DNA of 64,000 nucleotides from Octadecabacter antarcticus 307 (GCF_000155675.2 NC_020911.1:3524501-3588500), one strand, 5' to 3'; counted from the first letter of the stretch, positions 9,134 to 19,910 are shown. Notes: generated by a model not told the origin, from the letters alone. Numbers and translations: made by a program.

Positions 9134-11788
9134 CTAAGAAAGAATGACCGCTTCGGCAGCTTTGATTGCCGCCTCTGCATTGCTGGCATCTTTGCCACCA
9201 CCCTGCGCCATATCAGGGCGACCGCCGCCACCTTTGCCACCCAGTTTGGCCACAGCCGCGCGGACCAAATCAACCGCACTGATTTTGTCGACCAGATCAG
9301 CCGTAACACCTGCAGCAACCGCTGCCTTGCCGTCACCTTCCGCGATCAGCAAGACCGCACCGCTGCCCATGGCCGATTTCATGTCATCGATCATCGCTGG
9401 TAAATCCTTACCGGTGACGCCCTGCATCACTTGCGCTTTGAACGCTACCCCATTGATATCCTTATCTTGTGTGCCTTCATCTTTGGCACCGCCGCCCATC
9501 GCCACCTCACGGCGCAACTGTGCCACTTCGTTGGCCAGCGCGCGACGTTCATCCATCAACGCTTTGACACGGGTCGCAACATCTGTGCCCTTTGACTTGA
9601 GCATGCCCTCGACATCAGCCAAAGTTTCGTCGCGTGTCCGCAAGTAACGCCGCGCGGTTTGACCCGTCAGCGCTTCGATGCGTCGCACGCCATCCGAAGA
9701 GGCCCGCTCAGACGTCAACGCAAACATGCCGATGTCGCCCGTGCGCGCCACATGGGTGCCACCGCACAGTTCCAGCGAATAGGTCTGCCTGTCAACACCC
9801 TTGCCCGTATTCGCGCGCCCCATGGACACAACGCGAACTTCGTCGCCGTATTTTTCGCCGAACTGTGCCTGAGCGCCAAGTGCGCGGGCGTCATCCGGTG
9901 TCATGATCCGCGTGGAAACGGTAGTATTTTGTTGGACGTAATGGTTGACGTCGTGTTCAACTTGCGCCAACTCCACAGCCGTCATGCAGCTGGTATGGGT
10001 GAAATCAAACCGCAAACGATCCGCAGCATTCAGCGATCCACGCTGGACCACATGATCGCCAAGTGCGACCCTTAAGGCTTCGTTCAGCAAATGCGTGGCG
10101 GAATGGTTGGCGCGGATCGCAGAGCGCTGCGCGTGATCGACGACCAGTTCGCTGCCTTGGCCCGTGGTGATCGCTCCGGCCGTGACCTCGGCCATATGCA
10201 AGAACAGACCGGCCACCTTTTTGGTGTCGGTGACGCGGGCGGTTCCAGTGTCTGTTTTAACCGTGCCTTGGTCACCCTCTTGCCCGCCGCTTTCGCCGTA
10301 AAACGGGGTCTGGTTAAAGATCAGCGCGACGCAATCACCTGTGTTAGCACTGTTAACGGGGTCGGTATCTGACACGATTGCCAGCAACTGGCCTTGTGCG
10401 GTTTCGGTCTCATATCCCAAAAATTCCGTGACGCCGTGCGCATCCACAATATCAAACCAGATTGCCGCATCCGCGGACGCGCCTGTGCCCGTCCAAGCCG
10501 CGCGCGCCTTGGCCTTTTGCGCATCCATCGCCGCCTTGAACCCGTCAGTGTCCACGCCGCGACCCTTTTCGCGTAGCGCATCCTGCGTGAGATCCAGCGG
10601 AAACCCAAACGTATCATAAAGCTTGAACGCCGTCGCACCGGACAGATCAGACCCCTCGGGCACATCGACAAGCGCGTCGTCCAGCAGTTTCAAACCACGG
10701 TCCAGTGTTGTTTTGAACCGGATCTCTTCGTTAAGCAGCGTGTCTTCGATCAGCGTTTGGCCCTGCCCCAATTCAGGATAGGCCGCGCCCATCTGTTGGA
10801 TCAAGGCCGACACCAACCTGTGCATCACCGGATCCTGCGCCCCAAGCAAATGCGCGTGACGCATGGCGCGGCGCATAATCCGGCGCAGCACATAACCGCG
10901 CCCTTCGTTTGATGGCAAGACGCCCTCAGCGATCAGAAAAGAAGTGGATCGCAGATGGTCGGCAATGACACGGTGGTGCACGTTGCCATCCCCATCGGGG
11001 GCACCGTCGGTGGCATTCGCTGACGCTTCGATCAAGGCGCGCATCAGGTCGGTGTTGTAGTTGTCATGATGCCCCTGAAGCAGCGCACCAATGCGTTCCA
11101 GCCCCATGCCCGTGTCGATGCTTTGCATTTCCAGCAGCTTCATGGTTCCGTCATCGAACTGTTCATTCTGCATGAACACGATGTTCCAGATTTCAATAAA
11201 CCGGTCGCCATCTTCGTCTGGTGATCCAGGGGGGCCACCCCAAATATGATCGCCGTGGTCATAGAAAATTTCAGTACACGGACCACAGGGGCCGGTTGGC
11301 CCCATGCGCCAGAAATTATCGTCCGTTGCAATGCGGATAATACGGTCTTCCGGCACGCCGATCTTTTTCCAAAGATCATAGGCTTCGTCGTCGGTGTGGT
11401 AGACTGTCACCAGCAGCTTGGATTTATCGATGCCAAAATCTTTTGTCAGCAGGTTCCATGCGAACGGAATGGCTTCGGATTTGAAGTAATCTCCAAAACT
11501 GAAATTCCCGAGCATTTCAAAGAACGTATGGTGGCGCGCAGTATAGCCAACGTTATCCAGATCGTTGTGCTTGCCGCCTGCGCGCACGCATTTTTGCGAC
11601 GTGGTGGCGCGTTGATAGTTTCCTGATTCAACACCTGTAAAGCGATTCTTGAACTGCACCATGCCACAGTTGGTGAACATCAACGTCGGGTCATTGCGCG
11701 GCACCAACGGGCTGGAGGCCACGACCTTGTGACCATTACGCGCGTAGTAATCAAGGAAGGTGGATCGGATGTCGGACAGGCTGGTCAT
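9134..11788 (-). CDS. alaS: Alanyl-tRNA synthetase
   Basis: 884 residues, normal length. Class II motifs are visible in the N-terminal catalytic domain ([31 protein letters not shown]). The editing domain carries [12 protein letters not shown] and [10 protein letters not shown] with its zinc-binding His and Cys residues. The C-terminal oligomerisation domain ends in a glycine-rich [16 protein letters not shown] segment. It charges tRNA-Ala and clears Ser- and Gly-tRNA-Ala. It lies downstream of recA on the same strand, with a terminator between them. Confidence 0.97.
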   Translation of the reverse strand: MTSLSDIRSTFLDYYARNGHKVVASSPLVPRNDPTLMFTNCGMVQFKNRFTGVESGNYQRATTSQKCVRAGGKHNDLDNVGYTARHHTFFEMLGNFSFGDYFKSEAIPFAWNLLTKDFGIDKSKLLVTVYHTDDEAYDLWKKIGVPEDRIIRIATDDNFWRMGPTGPCGPCTEIFYDHGDHIWGGPPGSPDEDGDRFIEIWNIVFMQNEQFDDGTMKLLEMQSIDTGMGLERIGALLQGHHDNYNTDLMRALIEASANATDGAPDGDGNVHHRVIADHLRSTSFLIAEGVLPSNEGRGYVLRRIMRRAMRHAHLLGAQDPVMHRLVSALIQQMGAAYPELGQGQTLIEDTLLNEEIRFKTTLDRGLKLLDDALVDVPEGSDLSGATAFKLYDTFGFPLDLTQDALREKGRGVDTDGFKAAMDAQKAKARAAWTGTGASADAAIWFDIVDAHGVTEFLGYETETAQGQLLAIVSDTDPVNSANTGDCVALIFNQTPFYGESGGQEGDQGTVKTDTGTARVTDTKKVAGLFLHMAEVTAGAITTGQGSELVVDHAQRSAIRANHSATHLLNEALRVALGDHVVQRGSLNAADRLRFDFTHTSCMTAVELAQVEHDVNHYVQQNTTVSTRIMTPDDARALGAQAQFGEKYGDEVRVVSMGRANTGKGVDRQTYSLELCGGTHVARTGDIGMFALTSERASSDGVRRIEALTGQTARRYLRTRDETLADVEGMLKSKGTDVATRVKALMDERRALANEVAQLRREVAMGGGAKDEGTQDKDINGVAFKAQVMQGVTGKDLPAMIDDMKSAMGSGAVLLIAEGDGKAAVAAGVTADLVDKISAVDLVRAAVAKLGGKGGGGRPDMAQGGGKDASNAEAAIKAAEAVILS

Positions 11789-11867
11789 GGGTTTGGCTTT
11801 CCGTCAGGGTCAATCAATGCTGTCGTGAAATAGCCCCGCACCCGACGCAAGTCCACAGCGCAACACG

Positions 11868-11895
11868 AAAAGGGCGCAAGGTTTCCCCTGCGCCC
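11868..11895 (-). terminator. Terminator after recA
   Basis: On the minus strand, GGGCGCA pairs with TGCGCCC across a 10 nt loop and is followed by TTTT. It separates recA from alaS. Confidence 0.75.
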
Positions 11896-11916
11896 CAAAT
11901 CTAACTGCAAACCAGT

Positions 11917-12996
11917 TTAGTCTTCGAGCAGTGCGTCGTCTTCTTTGCCAGGCTTCTTGGGTGCGCCGTCAAAATCAAGCCCGTGCGCTGCGCGGATTTT
12001 GTCCTCAATCTCGATTGCAAAATGTTGGTTTTCTCGCAGGAATGTTTTGGCGTTTTCACGGCCCTGTCCGATGCGTTCATCACCATATGAGAACCATGAG
12101 CCGGACTTTTCAACAATGCCGGCTTTGACACCCATATCGACCAGTTCGCCCAACTTGGAAATGCCTTCGCCATACATGATGTCAAATTCTACCACCTTGA
12201 ACGGTGGCGCGACCTTGTTTTTGACAACTTTTACTCTGGTGCTGTTGCCAACGATCTCATCGCGATCCTTAACAGACCCGATGCGGCGAATATCCAGACG
12301 GACGGAAGAATAGAATTTCAGCGCGTTACCACCGGTCGTCGTCTCCGGAGAGCCGAACATAACCCCGATTTTCATCCGGATTTGGTTGATGAAGATAACT
12401 GTACACTTGGTGCGGCTGATAGATCCAGTCAGCTTGCGCATCGCCTGGCTCATCAGTCGGGCGTGAACGCCGACAGAATGATCACCCATGTCGCCTTCAA
12501 GTTCGGATTTCGGCGTCAGGGCAGCAACAGAATCGACCACAATCATTGATATCGCGCCAGAGCGTACCAACGTGTCGACAATCTCTAAGGCCTGCTCGCC
12601 AGTGTCGGGTTGCGAAATCAGTAGATCATCAAGGTTAACGCCAAGCTTTTTGGCATAGCCCGGGTCCAGCGCGTGCTCTGCGTCGATAAAGGCGCATACC
12701 CCACCTTTTTTCTGCTCTTCTGCAAGGCAATGCAGCGTTAGCGTGGTTTTACCAGACGATTCCGGCCCGTAAATTTCAACGACGCGTCCCTTCGGGATGC
12801 CCCCAATACCAAGCGCTATGTCCAATCCAAGCGAGCCCGTTGACGTGCTTTCGATCTCTTGCACGGCACTGCCGCCCAACGTCATGATCGACCCCTTGCC
12901 GAACTGACGTTCGATCTGTGCCAGCGCCGAATCGAGCGCCTTTTGCTTGTCTGCTGATTTCTTGTCTGTCATCTTTAATAGCTCTGCCGTTGCCAT
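11917..12996 (-). CDS. recA: RecA recombinase
   Basis: 359 residues. It shows the Walker A motif GPESSGKTT, the Walker B region [10 protein letters not shown], and loops L1/L2 around [13 protein letters not shown]. The C-terminus is acidic (KEDDALLED). It drives homologous recombination and induces SOS by stimulating LexA self-cleavage. The start at 12996 follows an AAGGAC ribosome site; the longer frame would add 13 residues with no ribosome site. A LexA box lies about 50 bp upstream. Confidence 0.97.
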   Translation of the reverse strand: MATAELLKMTDKKSADKQKALDSALAQIERQFGKGSIMTLGGSAVQEIESTSTGSLGLDIALGIGGIPKGRVVEIYGPESSGKTTLTLHCLAEEQKKGGVCAFIDAEHALDPGYAKKLGVNLDDLLISQPDTGEQALEIVDTLVRSGAISMIVVDSVAALTPKSELEGDMGDHSVGVHARLMSQAMRKLTGSISRTKCTVIFINQIRMKIGVMFGSPETTTGGNALKFYSSVRLDIRRIGSVKDRDEIVGNSTRVKVVKNKVAPPFKVVEFDIMYGEGISKLGELVDMGVKAGIVEKSGSWFSYGDERIGQGRENAKTFLRENQHFAIEIEDKIRAAHGLDFDGAPKKPGKEDDALLED

Positions 12997-13045
12997 GATT
13001 TTTGTCCTTATTCCATGCCCCTGCAAGGGTAGCAATTGATGCTTT

Positions 13046-13060
13046 GTTCACCTCTTGTTC
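13046..13060. promoter_or_regulatory. LexA (SOS) box of recA
   Basis: GTTC-ACCTCTT-GTTC fits the direct-repeat LexA operator known in Rhodobacterales (GTTC-N7-GTTC), unlike the palindromic enterobacterial box. It lies 50 bp upstream of the recA start. Confidence 0.85.
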
Positions 13061-13177
13061 TCGCCCTTATGAGATCAAAACAAGAACACTTCAACTAAAA
13101 TCGTTCACAACTCATCTTTCCCGCAGAGGTATTAAGGAGTAGTTTACAGCATAGTTATCAACAGGAGTGGTATGTAA

Positions 13178-13774
13178 ATGCTTGTATTTGCGAAGGAAAG
13201 ATTGGTGTTTTTGGCGATGCCGAAAACGGGAACATCCGCGCTAGAGGCAGCATTAGCTCCACGTTCGGACATGGTGATACGCAATCCACCGATTCTAAAA
13301 CATACGCCAGCCTACCGATATAACCGCCTTCTAAAGCCCTATCTTGAAAAATGCGGGCTGGAGGACATGAAGCTGATCTGTGTTGTGCGCCACCCGATTG
13401 GTTGGCTGGGCAGTTGGTATCGTTATCGTCAACGCGCCGACGTGGATGGCCTTTCCCACAGCACCAAGACCGTCGCTTTTGACGATTTTGTGAACGAATA
13501 TGCCAAGGGAGAACCGGCTGTATGGGCAAACGTCGGCAGTCCAACAAAGTTTCTGCGTCGCGGCAGCGGTGAGATGATCGTCGACCACCTGTTCCAATAC
13601 GAACAGATGGATAAACTGATTGCGTTCTTAGAGGATCGGTTGGCGTTCGAAATTACGCTCAAGCGCCGCAATGTGTCCCCTGAAGGCGACCTGACGCTCA
13701 GCGAAAAAACCGAAGCGAAACTGCTGCGCAAAAGGCCAGACATGTATTCGGACTGGAACACTGCAAAACGCTAG
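13178..13774 (+). CDS. Sulfotransferase-like protein
   Basis: 198 residues. The N-terminal MPKTGTSALEAAL resembles the 5-prime phosphosulfate loop and VVRHPIGWLGSWY the 3-prime phosphate motif of PAPS-dependent sulfotransferases. Homologues in Rhodobacterales are often mislabelled gamma-glutamyl kinase. There is no signal peptide, so it is probably cytoplasmic. The acceptor is unknown, and the protein is shorter than typical sulfotransferases (250 or more residues). It is a single gene between recA and the transglycosylase. Confidence 0.7.
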   Translation: MLVFAKERLVFLAMPKTGTSALEAALAPRSDMVIRNPPILKHTPAYRYNRLLKPYLEKCGLEDMKLICVVRHPIGWLGSWYRYRQRADVDGLSHSTKTVAFDDFVNEYAKGEPAVWANVGSPTKFLRRGSGEMIVDHLFQYEQMDKLIAFLEDRLAFEITLKRRNVSPEGDLTLSEKTEAKLLRKRPDMYSDWNTAKR

Positions 13775-13948
13775 ATATGGTTGCTCGATTGACATGACGC
13801 GCGCGGCGCCGCTTTGACCCTCATCTGACACTTTAACTGCACAGCGTCCGGCCAAGTGCCGAGCGCTTTTGTTGTTTAGAGCCCGCAGCGACCGGTGCTG
13901 CGTTACTGGCTTTTCTTTTGGCGCAACCTGACTATCCTGATCGGTAAT

Positions 13949-15091
13949 ATGAATATGAACAGACGCCATTTCCTTGCCACATGCGCCACGTTGAGCATGG
14001 CGGCCTGTGCGGGCAATGCCCCGACAGCGCAGCTAATCACTGCGCAAGATTTGCCCGCCGACCTCCGCCCCGCGCAGAACGCAGGATTCATCGACTGGGT
14101 TGCGCGGTTCAAATCGCGCGCAGGTTCTGCGGGCATATCGTCAGCAACGATAGACGCGGCATTCGCAGACGCGGGCTACCTTCGCGGCGTCGTTGCCCGC
14201 GACGGCAGCCAAATCCAGACCCGCCGCACGCTAGAAGAATACCTGTCAATCGCGACATCAGATGAACGCATCCGAAAGGGACGCGCGGCGTTCTCACGCC
14301 ATGCAACGACGTTCAGCGCGATTGAAACCCAATACGGCGTTGATGCGTATATCGTTGCTGCAATCTGGGGCATGGAAAGCCAGTACGGGGAAAAACGCGG
14401 GCAAATCCCGGTCATCTCAGCGACGGCAACACTGGCTTTTGATGGGCGTCGCGGTAATTTCTACGAAAGCCAATTATTGGCCGCCCTGCGCATCCTGCAA
14501 CGCGGCGACACCACGCCTGCACAATTGGTCGGAAGCTGGGCGGGTGCGATGGGACACACACAATTCATCCCGACGTCCTATCAGGCATTCGCCGTTGACT
14601 TCACCGGTGACGGGCGACGCGATATTTGGGGGGACGACCCCGCAGACGCGCTGGCCTCCACCGCGAGCTATTTGGCCCGAAACGGTTGGCGCAGCGGATT
14701 GAAATGGGGTGCTGAGGCTGGCACTGATGGCCCATCAGGGCGCACGATCCAACCGCAAAGCGGCGGTGTGCGCTTTACGGTGACGCGCAACTTTGATGTC
14801 GTAAAAACCTATAACAATTCCGACCTGTATGCGCTTGGCGTGGGATACTTGGCCGACCGCATCGCGGGTGCGGGTCCGTTGCAAGGCAGCTTTCCACCCG
14901 ACGCTAACGGCTTGACCCGAACAGACCGGATTGATCTGCAACGTCGTCTTGCGGCTCGGGGCTACGATATCGGGACAATCGATGGGGTTGTCGGCGCCAA
15001 GACAGAAGCCGCAATTCGCGATTTTCAGCGACGACAGCGATTGGCAGTGACTGGCATTGCAACGGCTGACGTGCTTGTCGCGCTGCGCTAA
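13949..15091 (+). CDS. Lytic murein transglycosylase (MltB/SLT type) with peptidoglycan-binding domain
   Basis: About 380 residues. The N-terminus NRRHFLATCATLSMAACAG looks like a lipoprotein signal with a lipobox at MAAC, so it is probably periplasmic and membrane-anchored. The catalytic glutamate lies in AAIWGMESQYGEKRG, and GAMGHTQFIPTSYQ is the MltB-family signature. The C-terminal 55 residues form a PG_binding_1 domain (LQRRLAARGYDIGTIDG). It cleaves glycan strands to 1,6-anhydro ends. ATG at 13949 or 13955 are both possible. Confidence 0.9.
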   Translation: MNMNRRHFLATCATLSMAACAGNAPTAQLITAQDLPADLRPAQNAGFIDWVARFKSRAGSAGISSATIDAAFADAGYLRGVVARDGSQIQTRRTLEEYLSIATSDERIRKGRAAFSRHATTFSAIETQYGVDAYIVAAIWGMESQYGEKRGQIPVISATATLAFDGRRGNFYESQLLAALRILQRGDTTPAQLVGSWAGAMGHTQFIPTSYQAFAVDFTGDGRRDIWGDDPADALASTASYLARNGWRSGLKWGAEAGTDGPSGRTIQPQSGGVRFTVTRNFDVVKTYNNSDLYALGVGYLADRIAGAGPLQGSFPPDANGLTRTDRIDLQRRLAARGYDIGTIDGVVGAKTEAAIRDFQRRQRLAVTGIATADVLVALR

Positions 15092-15171
15092 TTGCCCGAC
15101 GCGAACCAGTTTCTTTGTGCTAACACATGCCAAGTTCTAACTGGGGCCTAAACAGTGCAAAGGTGAACATC

Positions 15172-16620
15172 ATGCCCACACCGACCCTTCTGCAATTCGT
15201 CTTTGGCGCTTATGTCGTCGTCGTTTCGATCTTTCTGATCTCCGAAAACCGCGCGCCAAAATCCTCATTCGCTTGGATGCTGCTTTTCATCATATTGCCA
15301 GGCTTGGGATTGGTCATCTATTTGTTCGTTGGGCGCGGCTACAAGGCTTTTGTACGTAAGTTTCAGGTAAAAGAGCAGGACGCGCCAGCACAGATACACG
15401 GGCTGTTGCAAGACGTGCGCGATCAACATGACGCAGCACTCACCCGTCTGAACGCGGAAAACCCCACGACTGCGCGGGTCGCGACGCTGGTCCATTCCAA
15501 TGCAAATTCACGCATTACCACATCAAACCAGATCACAGTTCTACAGGATGCGACACAAACCTATCCGGCCCTTATTGCGGCGATGAAACAGGCCACGTCG
15601 TCGATCCACCTAAGCTATTATATCTGGAACGGTGACGCATTTGGGGATCGCCTGCTGGCCGTCTTGACCAAGAAAGTGTCGCAAGGCGTCGCCGTTCGTA
15701 TCCTGTACGATTCGGTTGGCAGCTTTCCGGGTCTAGGCTGGCGCTATCTGCTCAAGGCGCGCGCGGCGGGGATTGAGATACGCCCGTTCTCCGCGCTGTG
15801 GCGCATCCACACAATATCTTATCGAAATCACCGCAAGATTGCTGTGATCGACGGCATCACCGGATTTACGGGCGGTCTGAACATCGGGGACGAGCACCTT
15901 GATCCACCAACCGGTTTTGCGCGGTGGCGCGACACACATATACAGCTAACCGGCAGCGTTGTGTGGTCTTTGCAATCGGTCTTCCTGATCGATTGGGCCA
16001 ATGCAACCGACGAGATCCTTGATCTGGGCCCCCTCTTTCCCGCAGTCACGCAGAACGATAACGCAGCCAACTTGCCAATCCAGATTTGCCTGTCTGGCCC
16101 TGACACCGAATACGCCGCGATCAGGCAGCTTTATTTCGAACTGATCGTCTCTGCCAAAACGCAGGTCTTGATCCAGTCACCGTTTTTCATTCTGGATGAA
16201 ACATTGGCCGAGGCGCTAAAGCTCAAGGCGCGGTCAGGTGTCGATGTGCAGGTGATGATTTCACCAAAAGGTCCAGGGCAGTTTTTGCCGTATTGGGCTG
16301 CGAATACCTATGCCATCGAAGTGGCGCGTGCGGGGGTCAAAGTGCACCATTACACGTCCGGGTTCCTGCACGCCAAAACGGTCTGTGTCGATGGTGAAGT
16401 CAGTTCAATCGGGTCGGCAAATTGGGACATTAGATCGTTTAGTATTAATTACGAACTCACAGCCGTGATTTATGACAAACACGTGGCGCAGCAACTGGTT
16501 GTCGCATTTCACAATGATCTCGCTGATTGTGTGGCCTTTGACGTGACCCAGTATAAGCGCCGTGGCCGATTGTTACGGTTTCGCGACAGTCTGGCGCGGC
16601 TTGCGTCCCCCTTGCTTTAG
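15172..16620 (+). CDS. cls: Cardiolipin synthase (phospholipase D family)
   Basis: 482 residues. Two N-terminal membrane helices (FVFGAYVVVVSIFLI, MLLFIILPGLGLVIYLFVG) precede two PLD domains with HKD motifs at about His220 (HRKIAVIDG) and His400 (HAKTVCVDG). It joins phosphatidylglycerol units to cardiolipin in the inner membrane. The start at 15172 has an AGGTGA ribosome site; an ATG at 15127 lacks one. Its stop overlaps the convergent EEP gene by 4 bp. Confidence 0.92.
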   Translation: MPTPTLLQFVFGAYVVVVSIFLISENRAPKSSFAWMLLFIILPGLGLVIYLFVGRGYKAFVRKFQVKEQDAPAQIHGLLQDVRDQHDAALTRLNAENPTTARVATLVHSNANSRITTSNQITVLQDATQTYPALIAAMKQATSSIHLSYYIWNGDAFGDRLLAVLTKKVSQGVAVRILYDSVGSFPGLGWRYLLKARAAGIEIRPFSALWRIHTISYRNHRKIAVIDGITGFTGGLNIGDEHLDPPTGFARWRDTHIQLTGSVVWSLQSVFLIDWANATDEILDLGPLFPAVTQNDNAANLPIQICLSGPDTEYAAIRQLYFELIVSAKTQVLIQSPFFILDETLAEALKLKARSGVDVQVMISPKGPGQFLPYWAANTYAIEVARAGVKVHHYTSGFLHAKTVCVDGEVSSIGSANWDIRSFSINYELTAVIYDKHVAQQLVVAFHNDLADCVAFDVTQYKRRGRLLRFRDSLARLASPLL

Positions 16621-17315
16621 CGAAATGCGAACGTCGCCGAGACTGGAAAATGGTCTGATGCCTGTCGCGCCAGCGCGCTGTCGTGGACCTGCGCACCCAC
16701 CAACCGCAATACGCTGTTGTGAAAAATCCGGTCAAACCGGATCATCGGCCAACGCGTCGGAAAGCTGGGACCAAGGGCAACTTCGCTTAGACAAGCATAG
16801 ATCGGCGAAAGGCTCGGTGGGGCTTTGCCAGCCGCGTTCAGATCGCCTGCCAGCACAGTGGGTTGCAAAGGGTCGATGTGGGCTGCCAGGTCCTGTGCCT
16901 GACGGCTGCGGTGACGCGGCACAAGCCCAAGGTGCGCATGGATTAAATTCAGCTTTTGCGATCCTATTTCCAGCTGTGTGGCAACAGCACCGCGCGGTTC
17001 AAGTCCTGACAAGGGTATCGGGTGTACTGATGTCACGCGAACAGTTTTGCGCACCAGCAGCATGTTCCCGTGCCAGCCAAGCCCGGGATGGTCTGGCGCT
17101 ACGTCAATGACGCTAAGCCCCGTGCGCTCAAACAAATCTTTGGTCGAAAAGATCGCACGCCTGCCCTTAAACCTGAAATCCGCCTCTTGCAGGATAACAA
17201 TATCTGCCACCGCCGCGTTCAACACGTCAAGAATCCGTTCAGGATTACGTTTGCCATCACGCCCGATGGCTTTACGGATATTATAACTGGTGAGTGTGAA
17301 CGCGTTCTCAGACAT
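16617..17315 (-). CDS. Endonuclease/exonuclease/phosphatase (EEP) family protein
   Basis: 232 residues of the EEP (DNase I-like) fold. Motifs in order are TSYNIRKAIG (Asn), ILQEADF (catalytic-metal Glu), HAHLGLVPRHR, GDLNAAG, RFDRIFHN and the terminal SDHFPVSATF (Asp-His). EEP proteins beside phospholipase D-type enzymes often act on phosphodiesters, possibly lipid-linked here, but the substrate is not known. ATG at 17315 was chosen because upstream in-frame codons lack a ribosome site. It is convergent with cls. Confidence 0.85.
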   Translation of the reverse strand: MSENAFTLTSYNIRKAIGRDGKRNPERILDVLNAAVADIVILQEADFRFKGRRAIFSTKDLFERTGLSVIDVAPDHPGLGWHGNMLLVRKTVRVTSVHPIPLSGLEPRGAVATQLEIGSQKLNLIHAHLGLVPRHRSRQAQDLAAHIDPLQPTVLAGDLNAAGKAPPSLSPIYACLSEVALGPSFPTRWPMIRFDRIFHNSVLRLVGAQVHDSALARQASDHFPVSATFAFR

Positions 17316-17579
17316 GGCTGATCCCATAACAAGTCTGGCGCAACAACAACATAGGGCTAGTTCCCCAACCCGATTGAGAACGCCGGTGGAATACTGCACC
17401 ACTTAGCGGCTGGATTATCCGGCTGCAGATAGGCTGATTGGCCTGTCCTGCTAGGCTCTTCGTTTTGACGGGGGGCGGGATTGAAGCACGTGGTGTCTGA
17501 CGTCAGCGCTTCTGGGTCCAAATAGGCATATTTGATAAGAGAGTGTTGTTGGCTCATCGTAACCACAGAGGAGTGGGAC

Positions 17580-17991
17580 ATGAGACAGACAACTGGAACA
17601 CGCAAAAGCCCGGGTGAGAAGATCGTCAAAGATATCAAACGGGCGACCCGCAATCATTATTCATCTGAAGAGAAGATTAGGATCGTCTTAGACGGTCTGC
17701 GTGGGGAAGACAGCATTGCCGAGCTGTGTCGTCCACTGCCCGGCAGTGCATGTTTACATGCACGAGAGGGGTGAAGGCATCTCCCAAGGCATCTACTACA
17801 AATGGTCCAAGGACTTTATGGAGGCCGGTAAGAAGCGCCTTGCGGGCGATACCGCCCGCGCCGCCACAACCGACGAGGTGAAGGATCTGCGCCGTGAAGC
17901 ACGTGATCTGAAGGAAGTCGTTGCGGAGCAAACACTTGAACTCCGCTTGCTCAAAAAAAGCATGTTCGACGGTGGGGGCGACCACGAATGA
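17580..17991 (+). pseudogene. IS3 orfA (helix-turn-helix), split by SHIE-1
   Basis: The N-terminal part reads through HYSSEEKIRIVLDGLRGE and SIAELCR, then meets the 37 bp element and stops at TGA. After the element the frame resumes at REGISQGIYYKWSKDFME and continues to the leucine-zipper-like end (EVVAEQTLELRLLKKSMF). Removing the 37 bp gives a normal orfA of about 125 residues. GAGGAGTGGGAC just before the ATG is a good ribosome site. The stop overlaps the orfB start (ATGA), the usual place for IS3 frameshifting. Confidence 0.88.
17734..17770 (+). repeat. SHIE-1, short hairpin insertion element (37 bp)
   Basis: Parts: ca, CTGCCCGGCAG, stem TGCATG, loop ttta, stem CATGCA, c, GAGAGGG. The edges are unambiguous because the orfA codons on both sides (CGT, then C/GT, then GAA) are known from the reading frame. 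There is no duplication of target bases. It is in sense orientation to orfA. Confidence 0.85.
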
Positions 17992-19008
17992 GGTATCCCG
18001 CATCAGAGAAGCTGGAGATCATCAAGCTGGTCGAGGGGTCGCATCTGCCGGCCCGCCTGACTTTGGCCAAGCTCGGCATTCCACGCACCACATTCTACCG
18101 TTGGTATGATCGGTATTGGCAGCGTGGTGAGGCTGGCTTGCAAGACCAATCTCCCAAGCCAAAGCACGTCTGGAACCGTATTCCTGACGAGGTGCGACGT
18201 CGGGTTGTGGACCTTGCGCTGGAAGAGACAGAACTGTCACCGCGTGAACTGGCAGTGACCTTCACAGATAAGGAAAGCTACTTCGTATCAGAGGCTTCCG
18301 TATACCGTATGCTGAAGGCGCATGACCTGATCACCAGCCCAGCCTTCATCGTCATGAAAGCCGCCAGTGCGTTCAAAGACAAAACCACAGCGATCAACCA
18401 GCTTTGGCAAACTGACTTCACCTATCTCAAGGTTCTGGGATGGGGCTGGTTCTATCTCAGTACGATCCTAGACGATTACAGCCGTTACATCATCTCCGCT
18501 GCCCGGCAGGGTATTGCGCAGCAATGTCCCGAGAGGGTGGAAACTCTGCACCAATATGCGGGCTGAGGACGTGACTGACACGCTCGACTTGGCCCTTAAG
18601 GCGTCCGGCTGTGATCAGGTTCACGTCGTTCACAAACCACGGCTGCTGAGCGACAACGGATCCAGTTACGTATCCGGTGACCTGGCTGAGTGGTTGCAAG
18701 GGAAAGGCATGAAGCATTCTCGCGGCGCGCCATATCATCCGCAAACACAGGGCAAGATCGAGCGATGGCATCAAACCTTGAAGAACCGCATCCTCTTGGA
18801 AAACTACTTCCTGCCAGGTGATCTTGAAGCCCAAATTGAAGCATTCGTCGATCACTACAACCACCAGCGCTTCCACGAGAGTCTGAACAACGTCACGCCG
18901 TCTGACGTCTACTTCGGCCGTGACAAAGCCATTCTACAACAAAGGGAAAGGATCAAACGAAAGACACTCGAAGCGCGCCGCTTGCATCACAGCCTGCACG
19001 CCACATAA
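17988..19008 (+). pseudogene. IS3 orfB (DDE transposase), split by SHIE-2
   Basis: The catalytic subunit runs from MRYPASEKLEIIKLVEG, with the first Asp in WQTDFTYLKVL. It is broken by a 40 bp element after DYSRYIIS. It resumes at WKLCTNMRAED, with the second Asp in LLSDNGSSY and the Glu in QGKIERWHQTLKNR. With the element removed, the frame is open for about 325 residues with all DDE residues. No other lesion is seen, so the insertion appears recent or tolerated. Confidence 0.88.
18498..18537 (+). repeat. SHIE-2, short hairpin insertion element (40 bp)
   Basis: Parts: g, CTGCCCGGCAG, stem GGTATTG, loop cgcag, stem CAATGTCC (one G-T pair and one bulge), c, GAGAGGG. It lies exactly between codons TCC and TGG of orfB without target duplication, in sense orientation. 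Confidence 0.85.
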
Positions 19009-19043
19009 TGAAACCAACCAGATGAGCCGAACGCTCTCTTAAT

Positions 19044-19459
19044 TTAAGCCGCCTTTGGTGCCAAAAACCCTGACGACGTACACCCCCGAAGCAGGTAAGG
19101 ATAAATCTTATGCTGGGGGTGTTTCTTGCTCGTGTTTGGCGTCTGATAAATAGGAACCAATCGCATCAGGCGGCGAACGCGATGGCGACCCCATGTGTGA
19201 CCATGACGCTGCATGTGTCGTGCCATTCACTGCCCGGCAGTGCATACGGAGTATGCATGAGAGGGTGCCGAGATCCATACCATGGCGTTTCTAAGAACTG
19301 CTTGTCGATCAATTCCATGAACCGCAGGTTCTCAGCACTCTCGCCTTTTGGAGCGTAATACAGATTTGAACGTGCCAGCGACAGCATCTGGCATTGCCGC
19401 CGCACGCTGACCTTCGGATGGTTTCTTTCAATGCACATCTGCCTGCGATCCTTGCTCAA
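19044..19459 (-). pseudogene. IS3 orfB fragment, truncated and split by SHIE-3
   Basis: It begins at a TTG (SKDRRQMCIERNHPKVSVRR) overlapping the orfA stop. It reaches LETPWYGSR, is broken by the 38 bp element, resumes at QMARHMQRHGHTWGRHRVRR, and runs to KIYPYLLR before unrelated sequence. The integrase core with the DDE residues is absent. Confidence 0.85.
19228..19265 (+). repeat. SHIE-3, short hairpin insertion element (38 bp)
   Basis: Parts: ca, CTGCCCGGCAG, stem TGCATA, loop cggag, stem TATGCA, t, GAGAGGG. Removal restores codons CGG CAA ATG GCA of the minus-strand orfB with no duplicated bases. The element is antisense to the gene, unlike most others. Confidence 0.85.
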
Positions 19460-19774
19460 CGATCCCAGGCGCGTTTCAAAAAATCGCGCTCCACCACCAA
19501 CTGACCAATCGTGGAATGAAGTTTGTCTATCGCGGCGTCATCGACCTGCGCTGGATCACCGCCTCGTTTAGAAAACCCCGCAGCCATATTCTTAATCGCG
19601 GCGCGCTTCCAAGTCCCAATCTGCGTAGCCTCTCAGTGTTTGCAAGCAAACACCTGCCGGTAATAGATGCACGCCGTATTTTTTCGATAACTCCGCCATT
19701 GTCATTTCTTCGCGGATCGCTTCAAGCGCAACCTTGGCCTTGAAATCAGGCGAATGGTTCTTTCGTTTCGTCAT
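19456..19774 (-). pseudogene. IS3 orfA of copy 2, split by SHIE-4
   Basis: It starts [19 protein letters not shown], a typical IS3 orfA helix-turn-helix, and reads to SKKYGVH. A 37 bp element interrupts it. It resumes at [18 protein letters not shown] and ends FLKRAWDR at 19456, overlapping the orfB start. Confidence 0.85.
19629..19665 (-). repeat. SHIE-4, short hairpin insertion element (37 bp)
   Basis: On the minus strand: ta, TTACCGGCAG (diverged, one C fewer), stem GTGTTTG, loop cttg, stem CAAACAC, t, GAGAGG. It is sense to orfA. The stem is a perfect 7 bp despite the changed left block. Confidence 0.8.
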
Positions 19775-19910
19775 TTTGGATCATCTCTTTCACAAGTTGA
19801 TCCACCTTAACTACTGGTCCGAATTCCCGCGACCACCTCTCGATTGAAGTGGTCCGGCAAAACTGGACAGCGTGCTAAGATGTATCCAACACGAACGAAT
19901 GGATACGAGG

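Larger units (their letters stand above)
17536..19041 (+). mobile_element. IS3-family copy 1, interrupted by two SHIE elements
   Basis: Imperfect inverted repeats (TAAGAGAG...GGCTCATC on the left, its complement on the right) bracket orfA and orfB of an IS3-family element. Both genes are intact except for one short hairpin insertion each, at 17734 and 18498. The right end abuts another IS3 copy, which it seems to have truncated. Confidence 0.85.
19042..19844 (-). mobile_element. IS3-family copy 2, truncated, with two SHIE elements
   Basis: A minus-strand IS3-family element of another subgroup. orfA and the first part of orfB remain, while the catalytic half of orfB is missing where copy 1 begins. 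Each remaining gene carries one short hairpin element. Copy 3 abuts its 5-prime side at 19845. Confidence 0.8.

Noticed and set aside
18022..18240. Opposite-strand open frames across the IS3 and core genes
   Set aside because: They are high-GC shadow frames of recognised genes, with no motifs of their own.
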